Source: Tridacna crocea (lineage: Eukaryota; Mollusca; Bivalvia; Cardiida; Cardiidae). From it: a DNA stretch of 64,000 nucleotides. The position numbers were made by a program, and so were the translations under genes. Every line of letters begins with the position of its first letter. Within the stretch, counting starts at the first letter, position 1. The DNA is taken from contig OX031071.1 of the NCBI GenBank assembly GCA_943736015.1, positions 1,552,501 to 1,616,500 on the forward strand, written 5' to 3'. The notes under the pieces were generated by a model. It worked only from the letters and a program-made list of their open reading frames with translations. It made no database searches and was not told the origin of the DNA. Positions 10,488-39,671 of this stretch are shown one piece after another.

Positions 10488-11079
10488 GCATTTCCTGGCT
10501 GTACCTAGAAAACGCTGCCGAGTGCCAACTCTAAACTTTGTACCCTGTGGTTGAAAAAAAAAAAATTCGGGAACAATTTCAGTACATGGTCTATTTAAAA
10601 AAATTCTGGGGAAGAAAAAAAGGAAATCCCTACCCACCCTATCTACATGTAGATCTACAGCATCTTGGACCGAAATACATGTACTAATATTCTTTTTGGT
10701 AAGCCTTATATTGAAAGACATCTAAAAAATAAGAGAAAAAATGAGTTTTTCTCACCTGCAATCGGCAGATCCCAATGGTTTTATCATTTATATGATTCCT
10801 CATTTGTTTTTAGATAGAAGTAATTCACCAATACTGAAAAAAGATTCACAAAGTAATTCCAGCCATAGCACATCTTAAAACATTTCAAAGCACATGCATA
10901 AACAGAACTCTTCACCTATAGCAGACATTTTTTAAAAAATTACGTATCTTGCAAGCAGACTATTTTCTTAAGAAAAATGTTGAAGGCAGAAGATATTGCT
11001 TGTGAAGAAGAATTTCACCTTTAGTCACAACTGTTATTGTGACCTTGATATAATGAAGTCTAAACTGATGATGATTGAT
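10488..11079. other. Non-genic stretch
   Basis: AT-rich, no repeat family or gene recognised; within the inferred first NNT intron. Confidence 0.5.
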
Positions 11080-11312
11080 CCTTTCCCAAACACAAAATTT
11101 TAGACCGGTCCAGATTGAAAGCACCTGCAGATGACGAAATAAACATCACTGAAAAAACTGAAATATGTTTCTAGCAGGGTAGAAATCATTGTGGGAAAAG
11201 GAGAAAATGCTGGTTACCAGCATTTTCTTCTTTTCCCACAATGTTTTCAAAAAGCTTCTTTTCCAGGAGCGTCAAAAGTCGGCATTGTGTGGTAACGTAT
11301 TATCCATGTTGA
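11080..11312 (-). mobile_element. TTAA hairpin MITE
   Basis: Perfect centre GCTGGTTACCAGC; terminal TTAA decayed on both sides. Confidence 0.78.
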
Positions 11313-11357
11313 TAGTTTGAAGGTTTGATACCATGTTTGCTTCAGGAGGGGGATGAG

Positions 11358-11800
11358 TTAACCCTTTGCTCAATGAAAGAAATTTTGACTCGTTGAAATT
11401 GAAAGCATTATATTGCAGACAACAAATCAAAGGTGGCTCACATAATAAAACTTGCCTTTTACTGAGTAGAAAACATTGTGAACAGAGGAGAAAATGCAGG
11501 TTACCAGCAGTTTTTCTTTTTTTCTGTGATGTTTTGAAAGGCTTTTCTCACTCAGGGCTGTAAATTGAAATAATACTATGGTAAAGGGTTAACTCTTTAC
11601 CCAAAACAGAAAAAATTTAGTCATGTTGACATTCAGACTAAAAACCAAACATACCTTATATGATGGAGTTTGTCTTTGATAGAATAGAAAACAATGTAGG
11701 AAAAGGAGAAAATGCTGGTTATCAGCATTTTCTCCTTTTCCCACTATATTTTCATAAGGGTTTTTCTTCTCAAGGTCATTGTGACATAGGTAAAAGGTAA
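11358..11800 (-). mobile_element. Two tandem TTAA hairpin MITEs
   Basis: Copies 11358-11592 and 11589-~11800 share the TTAA at 11589-11592; both are moderately diverged. Confidence 0.75.
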
Positions 11801-11948
11801 CAATGAATTATTATCTGGGCAGTCTTATCCAAATGGACTTTAGTCCAAGCTGTTTGTAACCTAATTTTAGATTTTACGGTCATGTTAACCTTTCAATGTT
11901 GCGTCTTGGATCGGGGATTGGGGGGGGGGGAAGCTGCAGTCAGTTTCT

Positions 11949-12178
11949 TTAACACTTTACCACACAGTGATGAGTTTTGATGCCCCCAAAAAAGAAGTCT
12001 TATGAAAAAAATGTAGGAAGAGGGGAAAATGCTGTTTACAAGCATTTTCTCCTTTGCCCACAATGTTTTCTACCCTATTGAAGACAAATTCTATCAGTCG
12101 AGACCAATTTTAAATTGTTGTCTGCAAATCCTTTCAATTTGGACAAGTCTGAAATTTTGTCAATTGGTAAAGAGTTAA
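11949..12178 (+). mobile_element. TTAA hairpin MITE
   Basis: TTAA at 11949-11952 and 12175-12178; diverged core GCTGTTTACAAGC. Confidence 0.8.
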
Positions 12179-12262
12179 TTTAGACTAGTCTATGATTTTG
12201 TCATTTGGTATAAAAGAGTTAACTCTTTACCAAATGACAAATCATAGACTAGTCTAAATTAA
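12178..12262. repeat. Palindrome formed by two MITE ends joined at TTAA
   Basis: Right-end and left-end sequences (GACTAGTCTATGATTTTGTC and mirror) meet head-to-head at TTAA 12219-12222; a left-arm fragment continues to ~12312. Confidence 0.7.
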
Positions 12263-12312
12263 AAACATTTGCAGACGACAAAATATATGTGTCTTAAAAT
12301 GTGATATTTGGT

Positions 12313-12664
12313 TTAACTCATTACCAAACAACAATATTTTACGCTTGTCCAAATCGAAAGCATTTGCAAACGACTAAAAAGAAGTGACTTGAAATTTGCT
12401 TTGTGAAGGGTAGAAAACATCATGGGAAAAGGAGAAAAAGCTGGTTACCAGCATTATCTCCTTTTCCAACAATGTTTTCTAAAGGCTTCTTTCTCAGGGT
12501 CGTCAAAAGTAGGGATTGTGCATTAACCGGTTAGGAAGGGTAAAAAAGATTGTGGGAAAAGGAGAAAATGGTGCTTACCAGCATTTTCTCCTTTTCCTAC
12601 AATGTTTTCCAAAGGCTCCTTTCTCAGAGTCGTCAAAAGTTGGCCATGTGTGGTAAGGGGTTAA
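12313..12664 (-). mobile_element. TTAA hairpin MITE followed by a right-half copy
   Basis: 12313-~12533 is nearly whole; 12534-12664 repeats the hairpin and right arm, ending TTAA 12661-12664. Confidence 0.75.
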
Positions 12665-12699
12665 GCATTTCTATTTTGACCTTTGATTGCAATATCCGT

Positions 12700-12957
12700 T
12701 GTTTAAATATCCTAAAGGGGAAGGCTTCTGGAATCGTGAAAAAAAGAGAAAATGCTCTATAGCACAATTTTCTCTTTTCTTGCAGTGTTTAACTCTTTAC
12801 TGAATAATAAATTTATAATACACTAGTCCAAAATGAAAGCAGGCAACAGTTTTAATGACTGGCTCAAGTGCAGCAAATGGGCTAGGAAAGGGTAGGGAAC
12901 ATTGTGAGAAAAAGAGAAAATGCCAGATATTTTTTACTTTTTGTACAATGTATTTAA
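12700..12957 (-). mobile_element. Degenerate hairpin MITE copies
   Basis: A hairpin remnant at ~12700-12790 and a poor copy 12789-12957 between two TTAA sites. Confidence 0.5.
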
Positions 12958-13182
12958 CCCTTTACCACATGAGAAAATTTTAGACTGGTCGGAATTGAAC
13001 GCATTTGCAGACGACAAAATAAATGTGACTGAAAAATTGAAAGTTGTTCTGGGAAGGGTAGAAAACACTGTGGGAAAAGGAGAAAATGCTGGTTACCAGC
13101 ATTTTCTCCTTTTCCCACAGTGTTTTCAAAAGGCTTTTTTCTCAGGGGCGTCAAAAGTAGGGTTTGTGTGGTAATGGGTTAA
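12954..13182 (-). mobile_element. TTAA hairpin MITE (near-consensus)
   Basis: Perfect 65-bp hairpin; TTAA at 12954-12957 and 13179-13182. Confidence 0.88.
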
Positions 13183-13228
13183 TTAAAAGGTTTCTCTTCT
13201 CTAGACTTGGAATTTTTGTGGGAAAGGG

Positions 13229-13454
13229 TTAAATCCTTACCAAATGACAAAAGTTTTGGCTTGTCCAAATTGAAAGCATTTGCGGACGACAAAACAAACT
13301 TGACTTAAAAATTGGAACTTGACTTTAGAAGAGAGGAAAACATTGTGGGAAAAGAAAATGCTGGTCACCAGCAATTTTTCCTTTTCACACAATGTTTTCA
13401 GAAGCCTTCTTCCTCTGTGTTGTAAAAACAAAGGCTTGTTTGGTAAAGGGTTAA
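13229..13454 (-). mobile_element. TTAA hairpin MITE
   Basis: TTAA at both ends; centre GCTGGTCACCAGC, hairpin arms with small deletions. Confidence 0.83.
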
Positions 13455-13483
13455 ACATGGGTGGAATTGTGGGATTTGCTTAT

Positions 13484-13683
13484 TTAACCCATTACCTCAT
13501 AATCCCTACTTTTGACGACCCTGGGATAGAAGCCTTTAGAAAAAAATTATGGGAAAAGGAGAAAATGCTGGTTTTCTACTCTACCATAGACAGAAATCAT
13601 CTTTTCAGGAAGAGTTGAATTGTCGTCTGCAAATACTTTCAATTTGGTCTTGTCCAAAAGTTTGTCGTTTGGTAATGAGTTAA
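13484..13683 (+). mobile_element. TTAA MITE lacking the right hairpin arm
   Basis: The left arm runs to GCTGGT then jumps to TTTTCTACTCT, a clean deletion of one hairpin arm. TTAA at both ends. Confidence 0.8.
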
Positions 13684-13746
13684 AGAAAGAAAACATTATG
13701 GTAAAAAAGGATGTTTCCAAGGGTTATTGACAGGTGTGATAATGGG

Positions 13747-13973
13747 TTAACTCTTTAGCAAATGGCGATTTTGGACTGGTCCAAATTGAAAGCATTTGCA
13801 GACAACAGAATAAATCTGACTGAAAATTTTAAATTTGTATCAAAGAGACGAGAAAACATTGTGGGAGAAGGAGAAAATGCTGGTTACCAGCATTTTCTCC
13901 TTTTCCCACAATGTTTTCTAAAGGCTTCTTTCTCAGGGTTGTCCAAAGTCAGCATTGTGTTGTAAAGGGTTAA
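13747..13973 (-). mobile_element. TTAA hairpin MITE just upstream of NNT exon 1
   Basis: Complete, TTAA at 13747-13750 and 13970-13973; leaves only ~60 bp to the NNT acceptor at 14034-14035. Confidence 0.86.
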
Positions 13974-14061
13974 GCAAAACTTAAGTTACCAATTAGATAC
14001 AAAGAATAGATAACCTATTGAGTTGTATTTTGTAGGTTAAACAGAGAGGCTCACCCAAGCC

Positions 14062-32718
<18,657 letters not shown>

Positions 32719-32894
32719 CGAGTGATGAACTCTAGGAATCGAATTGTTTCTGATTTTCTTTTCTTATTTTTCTATGAAAATCTTGGTGGTAGTGTCAAGA
32801 AAGAGATTGGCATTTTTTGTTAATGAAAATGAACAAAATGTTTCCTCAAATTAGTTTTCAGACCATGTCGCACAGAACTGTGTTAAAGACTATA

Positions 32895-33076
32895 TGGTGA
32901 AGCCTTTTGAAAACATCATGGGAAAAGGAGAAAATGCTGGTGACCAGCATTTTCTCCTATTCCCACAATGCTTTTAAGTCTTTCAAAAAGCAAACCCAGA
33001 AATTGAATTATTCTGTTTTCTGCAAATATTTTTGATATGGAACAGTATAAAAAATTGTTTTTTTGTGGAAAGTTAA
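32895..33076 (+). mobile_element. TTAA hairpin MITE lacking left end (NNT 3' flank)
   Basis: Starts at GAAGCCTTTTGAAAAC; ends TTAA 33073-33076. It may lie in the NNT 3' UTR. Confidence 0.72.
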
Positions 33077-33271
33077 TATACAGCTTGTACATGTATTAGC
33101 AATCTTTAAAATGTATGTTTTCAGATATATATTTTGTTTAACAACAACAGAAAAGCTAATGCAGAGAACATTTTCCGTCAAATTATAAAAAATTCATTGT
33201 AGAGGAAGAAAAATACTTGACGTATTTCTGTATTCTGCCATAATTTTTTTGACAGGGCTTTACATACTATT

Positions 33272-33693
33272 CCAGTACCGCACAATCCCTACTTTTGACG
33301 CCCCTGAGAAAGAAGCCTTTAAAAAACATTGTGGAAAAAGGAGAAAATGCTGGTGACCAGCATTTTCTCCTTTTCCCACAATGTTTTCTTCCCTTCACTA
33401 AACAAATTTCACTTTTATTTTGTCGTCTGCAATTCCTTTCAAGTTTGACAAACTTAAAATTTTGTCATTTGGTAATGGGTTAATCCTTTACCATTCTGAG
33501 TTTTAATGACCCTTGAAGGACATGGCTTTAGAAACAATTTTCAAAAAGGAGAAAGCTGGTTACCAGCATTTTATTTTTCCAAGATTGGTTTGCATCCTTT
33601 TCAGGTGAAAATACGAGCCACATTCAAGATGCTATCCCAAAATGCCCCCTTTTTGAATGAACCTTAACCTTTGTCGACTGGTAAAATGATAAA
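33272..33693 (+). mobile_element. Two tandem TTAA hairpin MITEs
   Basis: 33272-33483 and 33480-~33693 share TTAA 33480-33483; the second is old. Confidence 0.75.
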
Positions 33694-33711
33694 TGTTTCA
33701 TCAGACCCTAC

Positions 33712-33940
33712 TTAACCCATTCCCAAATGACAAACTTTTGGACTAGACCAAATTGAAAGCATTTGCAGACAACAATTCAACTCTTGCAGAAAAGATGATT
33801 TCTGTCTATGATAGGGTAGAAAACTTTGTGGGAAAAGGAGAAAATGCTGGTTACCAGCATTTTCTCCTTTTCCCACAATGTTTTCAAAAGGCTGCTCTTC
33901 TACACCCGTAAAAATCAGGGATTGTTTTGGAAAGGGTTAA
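33712..33940 (-). mobile_element. TTAA hairpin MITE
   Basis: Complete, perfect hairpin, TTAA both ends. Confidence 0.86.
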
Positions 33941-34147
33941 GATAAAATATTTATAACTCTGCAGTTATACATTTCTGTGTGTGTGTGTGTGACATTGTTT
34001 TGATATTTATGTAAATACTAAAGCGAATTTTGTTTAAGAATTTTTGTGAAATACAAAATCATGTTTTGTAATTTCGATCCTCCTTTTAGGATGAGTGCTA
34101 GAAAGTGTTATCTGTTATCAATGCAAAGTGCTAGACTAAAAAATGGC

Positions 34148-34332
34148 TTAAACCTTTTGCCAAACAATCTGGTTTTTTTTGTTGACCCAGAAAATGATAG
34201 GTTAGGGTAGAAAATATTGTGGGAGAAGGAGAAATTGCTGGGTAGCAGCATTTTCTGCTATTCCCATAATGTTTTCACAAACAAATTTTTCTTAGGGTCA
34301 ATGAAAAAACTTATTTGTGTTGGAAAGGGTTT
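34148..34332. mobile_element. Shortened hairpin MITE
   Basis: Core GCTGGGTAGCAGC with loose arms; ends TTAAACC and GGGTTTTA. Confidence 0.55.
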
Positions 34333-34616
34333 TACAAATGAATGTGCTGGGGATTTTTTTTTTTTTTGTTGTTGAAAATGTATAAAAGAAAAAAAAAAAT
34401 GGCATTTTGAGAAGTCAAAAGTTCAAAAGCATTAAAAAAAGCCATTTTGGGGTGGTTGGGCAGTGGTATTTCGTCATGACAAACTTTGATATTTTGAAAA
34501 GCCCTGTTTATAGGTTGTTTCTAAGACAAGACCTGTGTGATAAATATACACTAACCTTTTACTTAACTCTTTCACTCGTAAAATTACCAAGTAGATTATT
34601 TACATTTTTTCATTGA

Positions 34617-34843
34617 TTAACCCTTTACTATACACAGCAAAATTTTAGACCTATCCAAATTAAAAGCATTTGCAGATTACTATTTCATAGTGGCTCATAT
34701 GTCGCAAGTTTTCTTTCATAAGGTAAAAATCTTTGTGGGAAAAGGAGAAAATGCTGGTAACCAGTATTTTCTTCTTTTCACACAATGTTTTCAAAAGGCT
34801 TTCTCAAGGTCATAAAAAATCGTCATTGTGTGGTAAAGGTTTA
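34617..34843 (-). mobile_element. TTAA hairpin MITE
   Basis: Left TTAA 34617-34620; right end decayed GGTTTATA. Confidence 0.78.
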
Positions 34844-34881
34844 TAAATGTAGTCTCACTACAAGATGAAGAAACTGTTGCC

Positions 34882-35110
34882 TTAACCCATTACCACACAA
34901 TCCCTACTTTTGACGCCTCTGAGAAAGAAGCCTTTAGAAAACATTGTGGGAAAAGGAGAAAATGCTGGTAACAAGCATTTTCTCCTTTTTCCACAATGTT
35001 TTCTACCCTTCACAAAACAAAATTCAAATTTTCAGTCACTTTTATTTTGTCGTCTGCAACTGCTTTTAATTTGGACAAGTCTATAATTTTGTGGTTTGGT
35101 AATTGGTTAC
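34882..35110 (+). mobile_element. TTAA hairpin MITE
   Basis: Left TTAA 34882-34885; right end GGTTACC. Confidence 0.84.
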
Positions 35111-35114
35111 CTAA

Positions 35115-35210
35115 TTAAAAATACAGTAGTGGACAGTAGCTATAAAAGATCAAACTGCACATTCTGTGCAGTCTGATCTTGATCTACACTGTCCACAAAA
35201 GCTTCTGGTG
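35115..35210. repeat. Short palindrome, GTGCAGTCTGATCTTGATCT family
   Basis: Imperfect inverted repeat around TGCACATTCTGTGCA with outer GTGGACAG/CTGTCCAC. Confidence 0.7.
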
Positions 35211-35231
35211 TTGTCAACGGTAAGGAAATAG

Positions 35232-35677
35232 TTAACTCTTTACCAAATGATACATTTTTAGACAGGTCCAAATTGAGAGCACATGCAGATAAAAACAAAC
35301 TTACCTCAAAAATTGAAATTTGTTTCCAGCAGGGTAGAAAACATAGTGGGAAAAGGAGAAAATGCTGGTTGCCAGCATTTTCTCCTTTTCCCACAATGTT
35401 TTCAAAAGGCTTCTGTCTCAGGGTTATAAAAACAAGGGATTGTTTGGTAAAGGGTTAACCAATTTAGTTTCTACCACCCTTAGAAAGAAGGCTTTGGAAA
35501 CATGTTGGGAATTGGTGAAAATGCTGAAAACAAGCATTTTCTTGTTTTGTTTTTTTCCACACCTTGTTTTTTCCCCTCCAGAGGAGTACTCTTACTATGT
35601 AAGTAACATTAAATTCATCATCTGCCAATGACTTCAAGATGGATGTCTGAAATTTTGTTTTTGGGTGAAAGGGTTTA
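35232..35677. mobile_element. Two TTAA hairpin MITEs in inverted orientation
   Basis: 35232-35458 (minus, near-consensus) and 35455-~35677 (plus, diverged) share TTAA 35455-35458. Confidence 0.78.
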
Positions 35678-35784
35678 AAGGATTTTGTGTCTGCCTTTGA
35701 TATATTAAAGACTTTCTAATTAAAATCGGATGTGAATTGAACTGTCTGTATTATTCACATGTTTCTTTGCTTCCTCAAAACTGT

Positions 35785-36208
35785 TTAACCCTTTACCCCA
35801 TAAGGCATTTCTATGGTATCTCTAATTGACTTTAACCCATTACCAAACGACAATATTTTAGACTGGTCCAAATTGAAAGCAATTGCAGACGACACAATAA
35901 AAGTGACTGAAAATTTGAAATTTGGTTTATGAAGGGTAGAAGACATTGTGGGAAAAGGAGAAAATGCTGGGTACCAGCATTATCTCCTTTTCCCACAATG
36001 TTTTCTAAAGGCTTCTTTTTCAGGGGCGTCAGAAGTAGGGATTGTGTGGTAATGGGTTAAATAACAGCAAGGATGAAGCCGTTTCTTATGTGTATATGAC
36101 ACCTTTTGGAAGCATAGAAAACATTGTGACAAAAGGTGAAATTGCTCGTCACGAGCAATTTCACCTTTTGCCACAATGTTTTCCAAAGGCTCCTACAAGC
36201 AATGTTAA
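35785..36208 (+). mobile_element. GCTCGTCACGAGC-subfamily MITE carrying a nested MITE
   Basis: Host element 35785-36208 is split at 35832-36060; outside that the arms and hairpin are continuous with the 15323 copy. Confidence 0.85.
35832..36060 (-). mobile_element. TTAA hairpin MITE nested in another MITE
   Basis: TTAA at both ends (35832-35835, 36057-36060). Removing it with one TTAA restores the host arm GACTTTAAATAACAGC. Confidence 0.88.
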
Positions 36209-36240
36209 CAAAAAGTCTTGTGTTTTGAAAAACCCTAACT

Positions 36241-36480
36241 GAGTCCAAGTAGCTCAGTCAGTAAGGTGCAGGACTTGTGGAACAGGAGGTTGTGGGTTTG
36301 ATCCCTGGCTCAGCCATTTTTTTTCCAAAGATTGATGATAGTCTAAGTCATTGCATCACAATTCATTCCTCTCCCTCCGCTGATCATTTTTTGATGATGG
36401 TTATTTGGAAAAGCAGCCTGTGGCTTGGAAAGAATATTGTGAGGAGTACTGGTAGAAGAGATTGTAGGAGAGCACGAATA
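36241..36480 (+). mobile_element. tRNA-derived SINE
   Basis: GTAGCTCAGTCAGTAAGG (A box) and GGGTTTGATCCCTGG (B box), then the family body AGCAGCCTGTGGCTTGGAAA. A partial MITE hairpin follows at 36487-36545. Confidence 0.75.
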
Positions 36481-36542
36481 GGTACAGGGAAAATACTTTG
36501 TTACCAGCATTTTTCTCGTGTCCCACTAATTTTTCTACACTT

Positions 36543-36770
36543 TTAACCCATTACCAAATGACAATACTTTAGACTGGTCCAAATTGAAAGCATTTGCAGA
36601 CGACAAAATAAAAGTGACTGAAAATCTTTAAATTTGTTTTGTGAAGGGTAGAAAACATTGTGGGAAAAGGAGAAAATGCTGGTTACCAGCATTTTCTCCT
36701 TTTCCCACAATGTTTTCTAAAGGCTTCTTTCTCAGTGGTGTCAGAAGTATGGATTGTGTGGTAATGGGTT
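36543..36770 (-). mobile_element. TTAA hairpin MITE cut at its right end
   Basis: Perfect hairpin; right end stops at GGGTT where a TGTCCGTC repeat begins. Confidence 0.82.
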
Positions 36771-36774
36771 CTAC

Positions 36775-37075
36775 AGAATGGCTGTCTTGCCGTCTGTCTG
36801 TCCGTCCGTCCGTCTGTCCTCAGCAATTCTCCTGCAGTTTTTCACGTACTGAACTCAAATCTACACACAGGGTTCCTATATATATGAAGTTGTGCATGTG
36901 CAATTTTCATGACCCTTCTGCGATTTGTTATGGAATTATCACCCCTTGAACTTTTTTCAACCCTTACTTTTGTAGTAAACCATTCTGCATTCTGTAACAA
37001 AGTGCTGTTTTGTGACATGAAGCTGGTGGGGGGGGTATAATCACGTTTTGTAATAGCCCTAGTTTTTCATTGGCC
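36775..37075 (+). repeat. TGTCCGTC-type dispersed repeat
   Basis: GTCTGTCTGTCCGTCCGTCC, then a body with CTACACACAGGGTTCCTATA and CATGAAGCTGGTGGGGGG, related to 28055-28775. Confidence 0.65.
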
Positions 37076-37168
37076 TAGGTCTAATGGGAAGGAAAAAAAC
37101 AAAAGGATGAAATCTTAAGAAAGAGAGAGGGTTTATTTTCTTTAAATATCATTCCGACTCGACATTAA

Positions 37169-37432
37169 CTAACCAATAAATGGAGAAACAATATCGGTAT
37201 GGTTGCTAGGCGCCGCACAGTAACCTTTGCTTGTATGAAATGGCGCTAATATGCCGCTGTATTCTATACACTCCAGCCCTGGCTCACAGTCACAGCTCGA
37301 GCTTAATAAGTTGCCATGGCAACCGTCACCTAGCTTGCTATAGGAACGGCAGCTTTGGACGAGGCCAAATAGATCCAGAGTCAAGTACCCACAACATTGG
37401 TCTAGAGGGCATTCGTTGTCTGTACTACAGCC
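37169..37432 (-). CDS. Prokineticin-like peptide exon 2 (ten-Cys domain, stop)
   Basis: The acceptor is TACTTTCCAG and the exon opens with GGC TGT. It carries 87 residues with all ten cysteines, an N-glycosylation site NHT near the C terminus, and TAG at 37171-37169. Confidence 0.85.
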   Translation of the reverse strand, partial: GCSTDNECPLDQCCGYLTLDLFGLVQSCRSYSKLGDGCHGNLLSSSCDCEPGLECIEYSGILAPFHTSKGYCAAPSNHTDIVSPFIG

Positions 37433-38565
37433 CTGGAAAGTATATTTTTGACAGTTTATTGTCTTCCAGTGAACAAAAAATAGATGTGAATCCTGCTCTG
37501 AGAAAAAGGGCGTAAATGCATTTGCAAAAAGTATCGAATCAGGCCGGCCTGCGCGAAAATGCAGTGAAACCCATTTTCGCAATGCAGATTTTTTTCTGTA
37601 TTTTTACCTTTTTTTTTTTATATACAACTCAAAATTTGCGAGGGATCACTCTTAAAGATTCACTCTAAATATATATGTGGCATGTATCGTGTATGGTTTT
37701 ACAATAAGTTACATTGCCACTCTGAGCAATAAAATGACCAGTGGAAATGGATCTTTAAGCCTTTACCTCACAATGCCGACCGTTAAAGACACTGAGAAAG
37801 AAGCCTTTGGAAAACATTGTTGGAAAAGGAGAAAAATGCTGGATACCAGCATTTTCTCCTTTTCCAACGATGTTTTCTGCCCATGACAGTCAGCTTAGTG
37901 CACGTTGCGTAAAGTTTTTGGTCAGCAAATGCTTTACCTTGGACAAATCTAGAACTTTACAGCATGGTAAAAAGTTTATGCAAAGCTGTTGTAACAAATT
38001 TATGGGTTTAAACCCATACAGAAATAAGTAAGCGATCCCTATCAAAGTGTGAGTAGTATATTTGTAATCAGTTCTTAGACTGGTCAAGGAAATCTTGAAA
38101 TAATATTTTCATATCCCGTAACACAGTCAAGTACTAGTATGTATACTCCTTTTATAACTATGTTTTACTCAAACAGTTAACTCCATTACTAAACGATAAT
38201 ATTTTAGGCTTGTCAAAATCGAAAGCATTTACAGACGACAAAATAAAAGTGACTGAAAATTTGAAATTTGTTTTGTGAAAGTAGAAAACATTGTGGGAAA
38301 AGGAGAAAATGCTGGCTACCAGCATTTTCTCCTTTTCCCACAATGTTTTATAAAGGCATTTTCTCCTTTTCCCACATGTTTTCTAAAGGCTTCTTTCTCA
38401 GGGCCATCAAAAGTAGGAATTATGTGGTAATAGCTTAACACTACTAAACACTAATGTAGTAGATCTAGATGAGTAAAAGGCTGTAGCAAATGGTTACAGC
38501 AGACATGCTACCTGAATAAATCCCAAACTTGCAGCTACAACAATAAATAAAACCCAGTTCGACAT
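37169..38565 (-). CDS. Secreted ten-cysteine peptide, prokineticin/astakine-like (colipase-type fold)
   Basis: Two minus-strand coding exons, 38565-38512 and 37432-37169, join in phase 0 into a 105-aa precursor. Exon 1 is a signal peptide, MSNWVLFIVVAASLGFIQ. Exon 2 starts GCSTDNECPLDQCC and has ten Cys with spacing C-x5-C-x4-CC-x13-C-x9-C-x8-C-x-C-x5-C-x16-C. Prokineticins have C-x5-C-x4-CC-x11-C-x9-C-x17-C-x-C-x5-C-x9-C, so the framework is the same with loop-length differences. Family members (prokineticins, arthropod and molluscan astakines) are secreted cytokine-like or neuro-active peptides; the role here is inference. The AVIT N terminus typical of vertebrate prokineticins is absent, so receptor activity cannot be assumed. 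An AATAAA lies about 32 nt past the stop (37137-37132). One intron of ~1.1 kb holds a hairpin MITE. Confidence 0.78.
37755..37979 (+). mobile_element. TTAA hairpin MITE in the peptide-gene intron
   Basis: Left TTAA 37755-37758; hairpin perfect with centre GCTGGATACCAGC. Confidence 0.78.
38177..38438 (-). mobile_element. TTAA hairpin MITE with duplicated right hairpin arm
   Basis: The segment GCATTTTCTCCTTTTCCCAC occurs twice; TTAA at both ends. In the peptide-gene intron. Confidence 0.82.
38512..38565 (-). CDS. Prokineticin-like peptide exon 1 (signal peptide)
   Basis: An 18-codon exon from ATG 38565-38563 to donor GTAGCA. It encodes a short polar start, a hydrophobic core and a small-residue cleavage region. 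It is phase-compatible with the Cys-rich exon; the pairing is inferred, not proven. Confidence 0.72.
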
Positions 38566-38749
38566 GTTTCCAGGTTTAAAAACAGTGGTTCTTTAACTCC
38601 GTTCCAATTGCTATCTTTATCTCTCTGGCATATTTAGAAAGGGGTTCTTTACGCACTAAACAGGTTTGAAGTCCAAATATGTAAAAAGATAAGACATGTG
38701 AGTTTTTACTTACTTTTTCTTTGTGTTGATAATATTTTTTCAGAGAAAG

Positions 38750-39045
38750 AGATTGAGAGAGAGAGAGACAGAGACATAGAGAGAGAGAGCACAGAGACAG
38801 AGATAGACAGAAAGACAGACAGACAGACAGAGCTACTACTACAACTACTCGCACTTCTACTACCCCCTTTTTGCCTTAACATTTTAATTGCTGCTGATGC
38901 TGCTGATGTTTCTACTACTACATCTACTACTACTACTACAGCTGCTGCCGCTACTAAAACTACTTCTGCTGCTGCTGCTACTACTACTACTACTACTTCT
39001 ACTTCTACTACTACTACGCTACTTCTACAGGGGAAGGTCCTTTCT
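38750..39045 (+). repeat. Compound microsatellite (GA/GACA)n then (CTA/CTG)n
   Basis: 38750-38835 is GA- and GACA-rich; 38836-39045 is CTA, CTG and CTT triplets. Confidence 0.9.
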
Positions 39046-39289
39046 CTACGGTATGGGAAATAAAGACCCTGGTCATTCCTCTCCTTAGCGGAATGACCCA
39101 AGGGTATTTTGTAGGAGAGGGTTATTTTTCTGCATTTCACCGGCTTTCTCAGAATGTTCCCGAAAGCCTTCTACAAGGTCTTTTAATCTCGGTATTCCTT
39201 GATACAGGACTGAAAAGATTGCTTTTATCAACCTGAACTTATATATAGTATTTCTATTATATTACGTAGGCATAACTTAACAATAGGAC

Positions 39290-39355
39290 GGCATAGATCA
39301 AGATCAGACTGCACATTTTGTGCAGTCTGATCTTGATCTCTACCGTCCATAAGAG
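39290..39355. repeat. Short palindrome, GTGCAGTCTGATCTTGATCT family
   Basis: Near-perfect ~60-bp inverted repeat centred on TGCACATTTTGTGCA, outer GGACGG/CCGTCC. Confidence 0.8.
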
Positions 39356-39671
39356 TTCTCTTTTTCTCCTATGACGTTAAAAGAGCCAACACTTTTTTGT
39401 GCATCCGCACTTGGCATGATGAAGCTGCCTTGTGGAAACAAAGTTTGACTCAAGACAATGTGCTGTTAGAACAGATCGTGTCGTTAAGGGCAGACTACGG
39501 TTATCGTCAACAGTTTCAATCCAATGACAATGTGCCCTATTTCCAGTTTCGTATGAGTGATAATCAACAGAGATTAACGTGATCTCAACGTGTCAACTGT
39601 TTGCTAAGTTTCTTCTTCTGGACATGCAGAGGGTATATTTAGATTCCTTTTTCATGATACATTTTCTTTTT

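Noticed and set aside
37015..37060. Poly-G tract as a G-quadruplex regulatory site
   Set aside because: It is part of the dispersed TGTCCGTC repeat also seen at 20345 and 28735, with no gene-specific context.
39397..39582. 61-codon frame with balanced composition
   Set aside because: Begins at a non-ATG codon, has no homology I recognise and no adjoining exon; not called.
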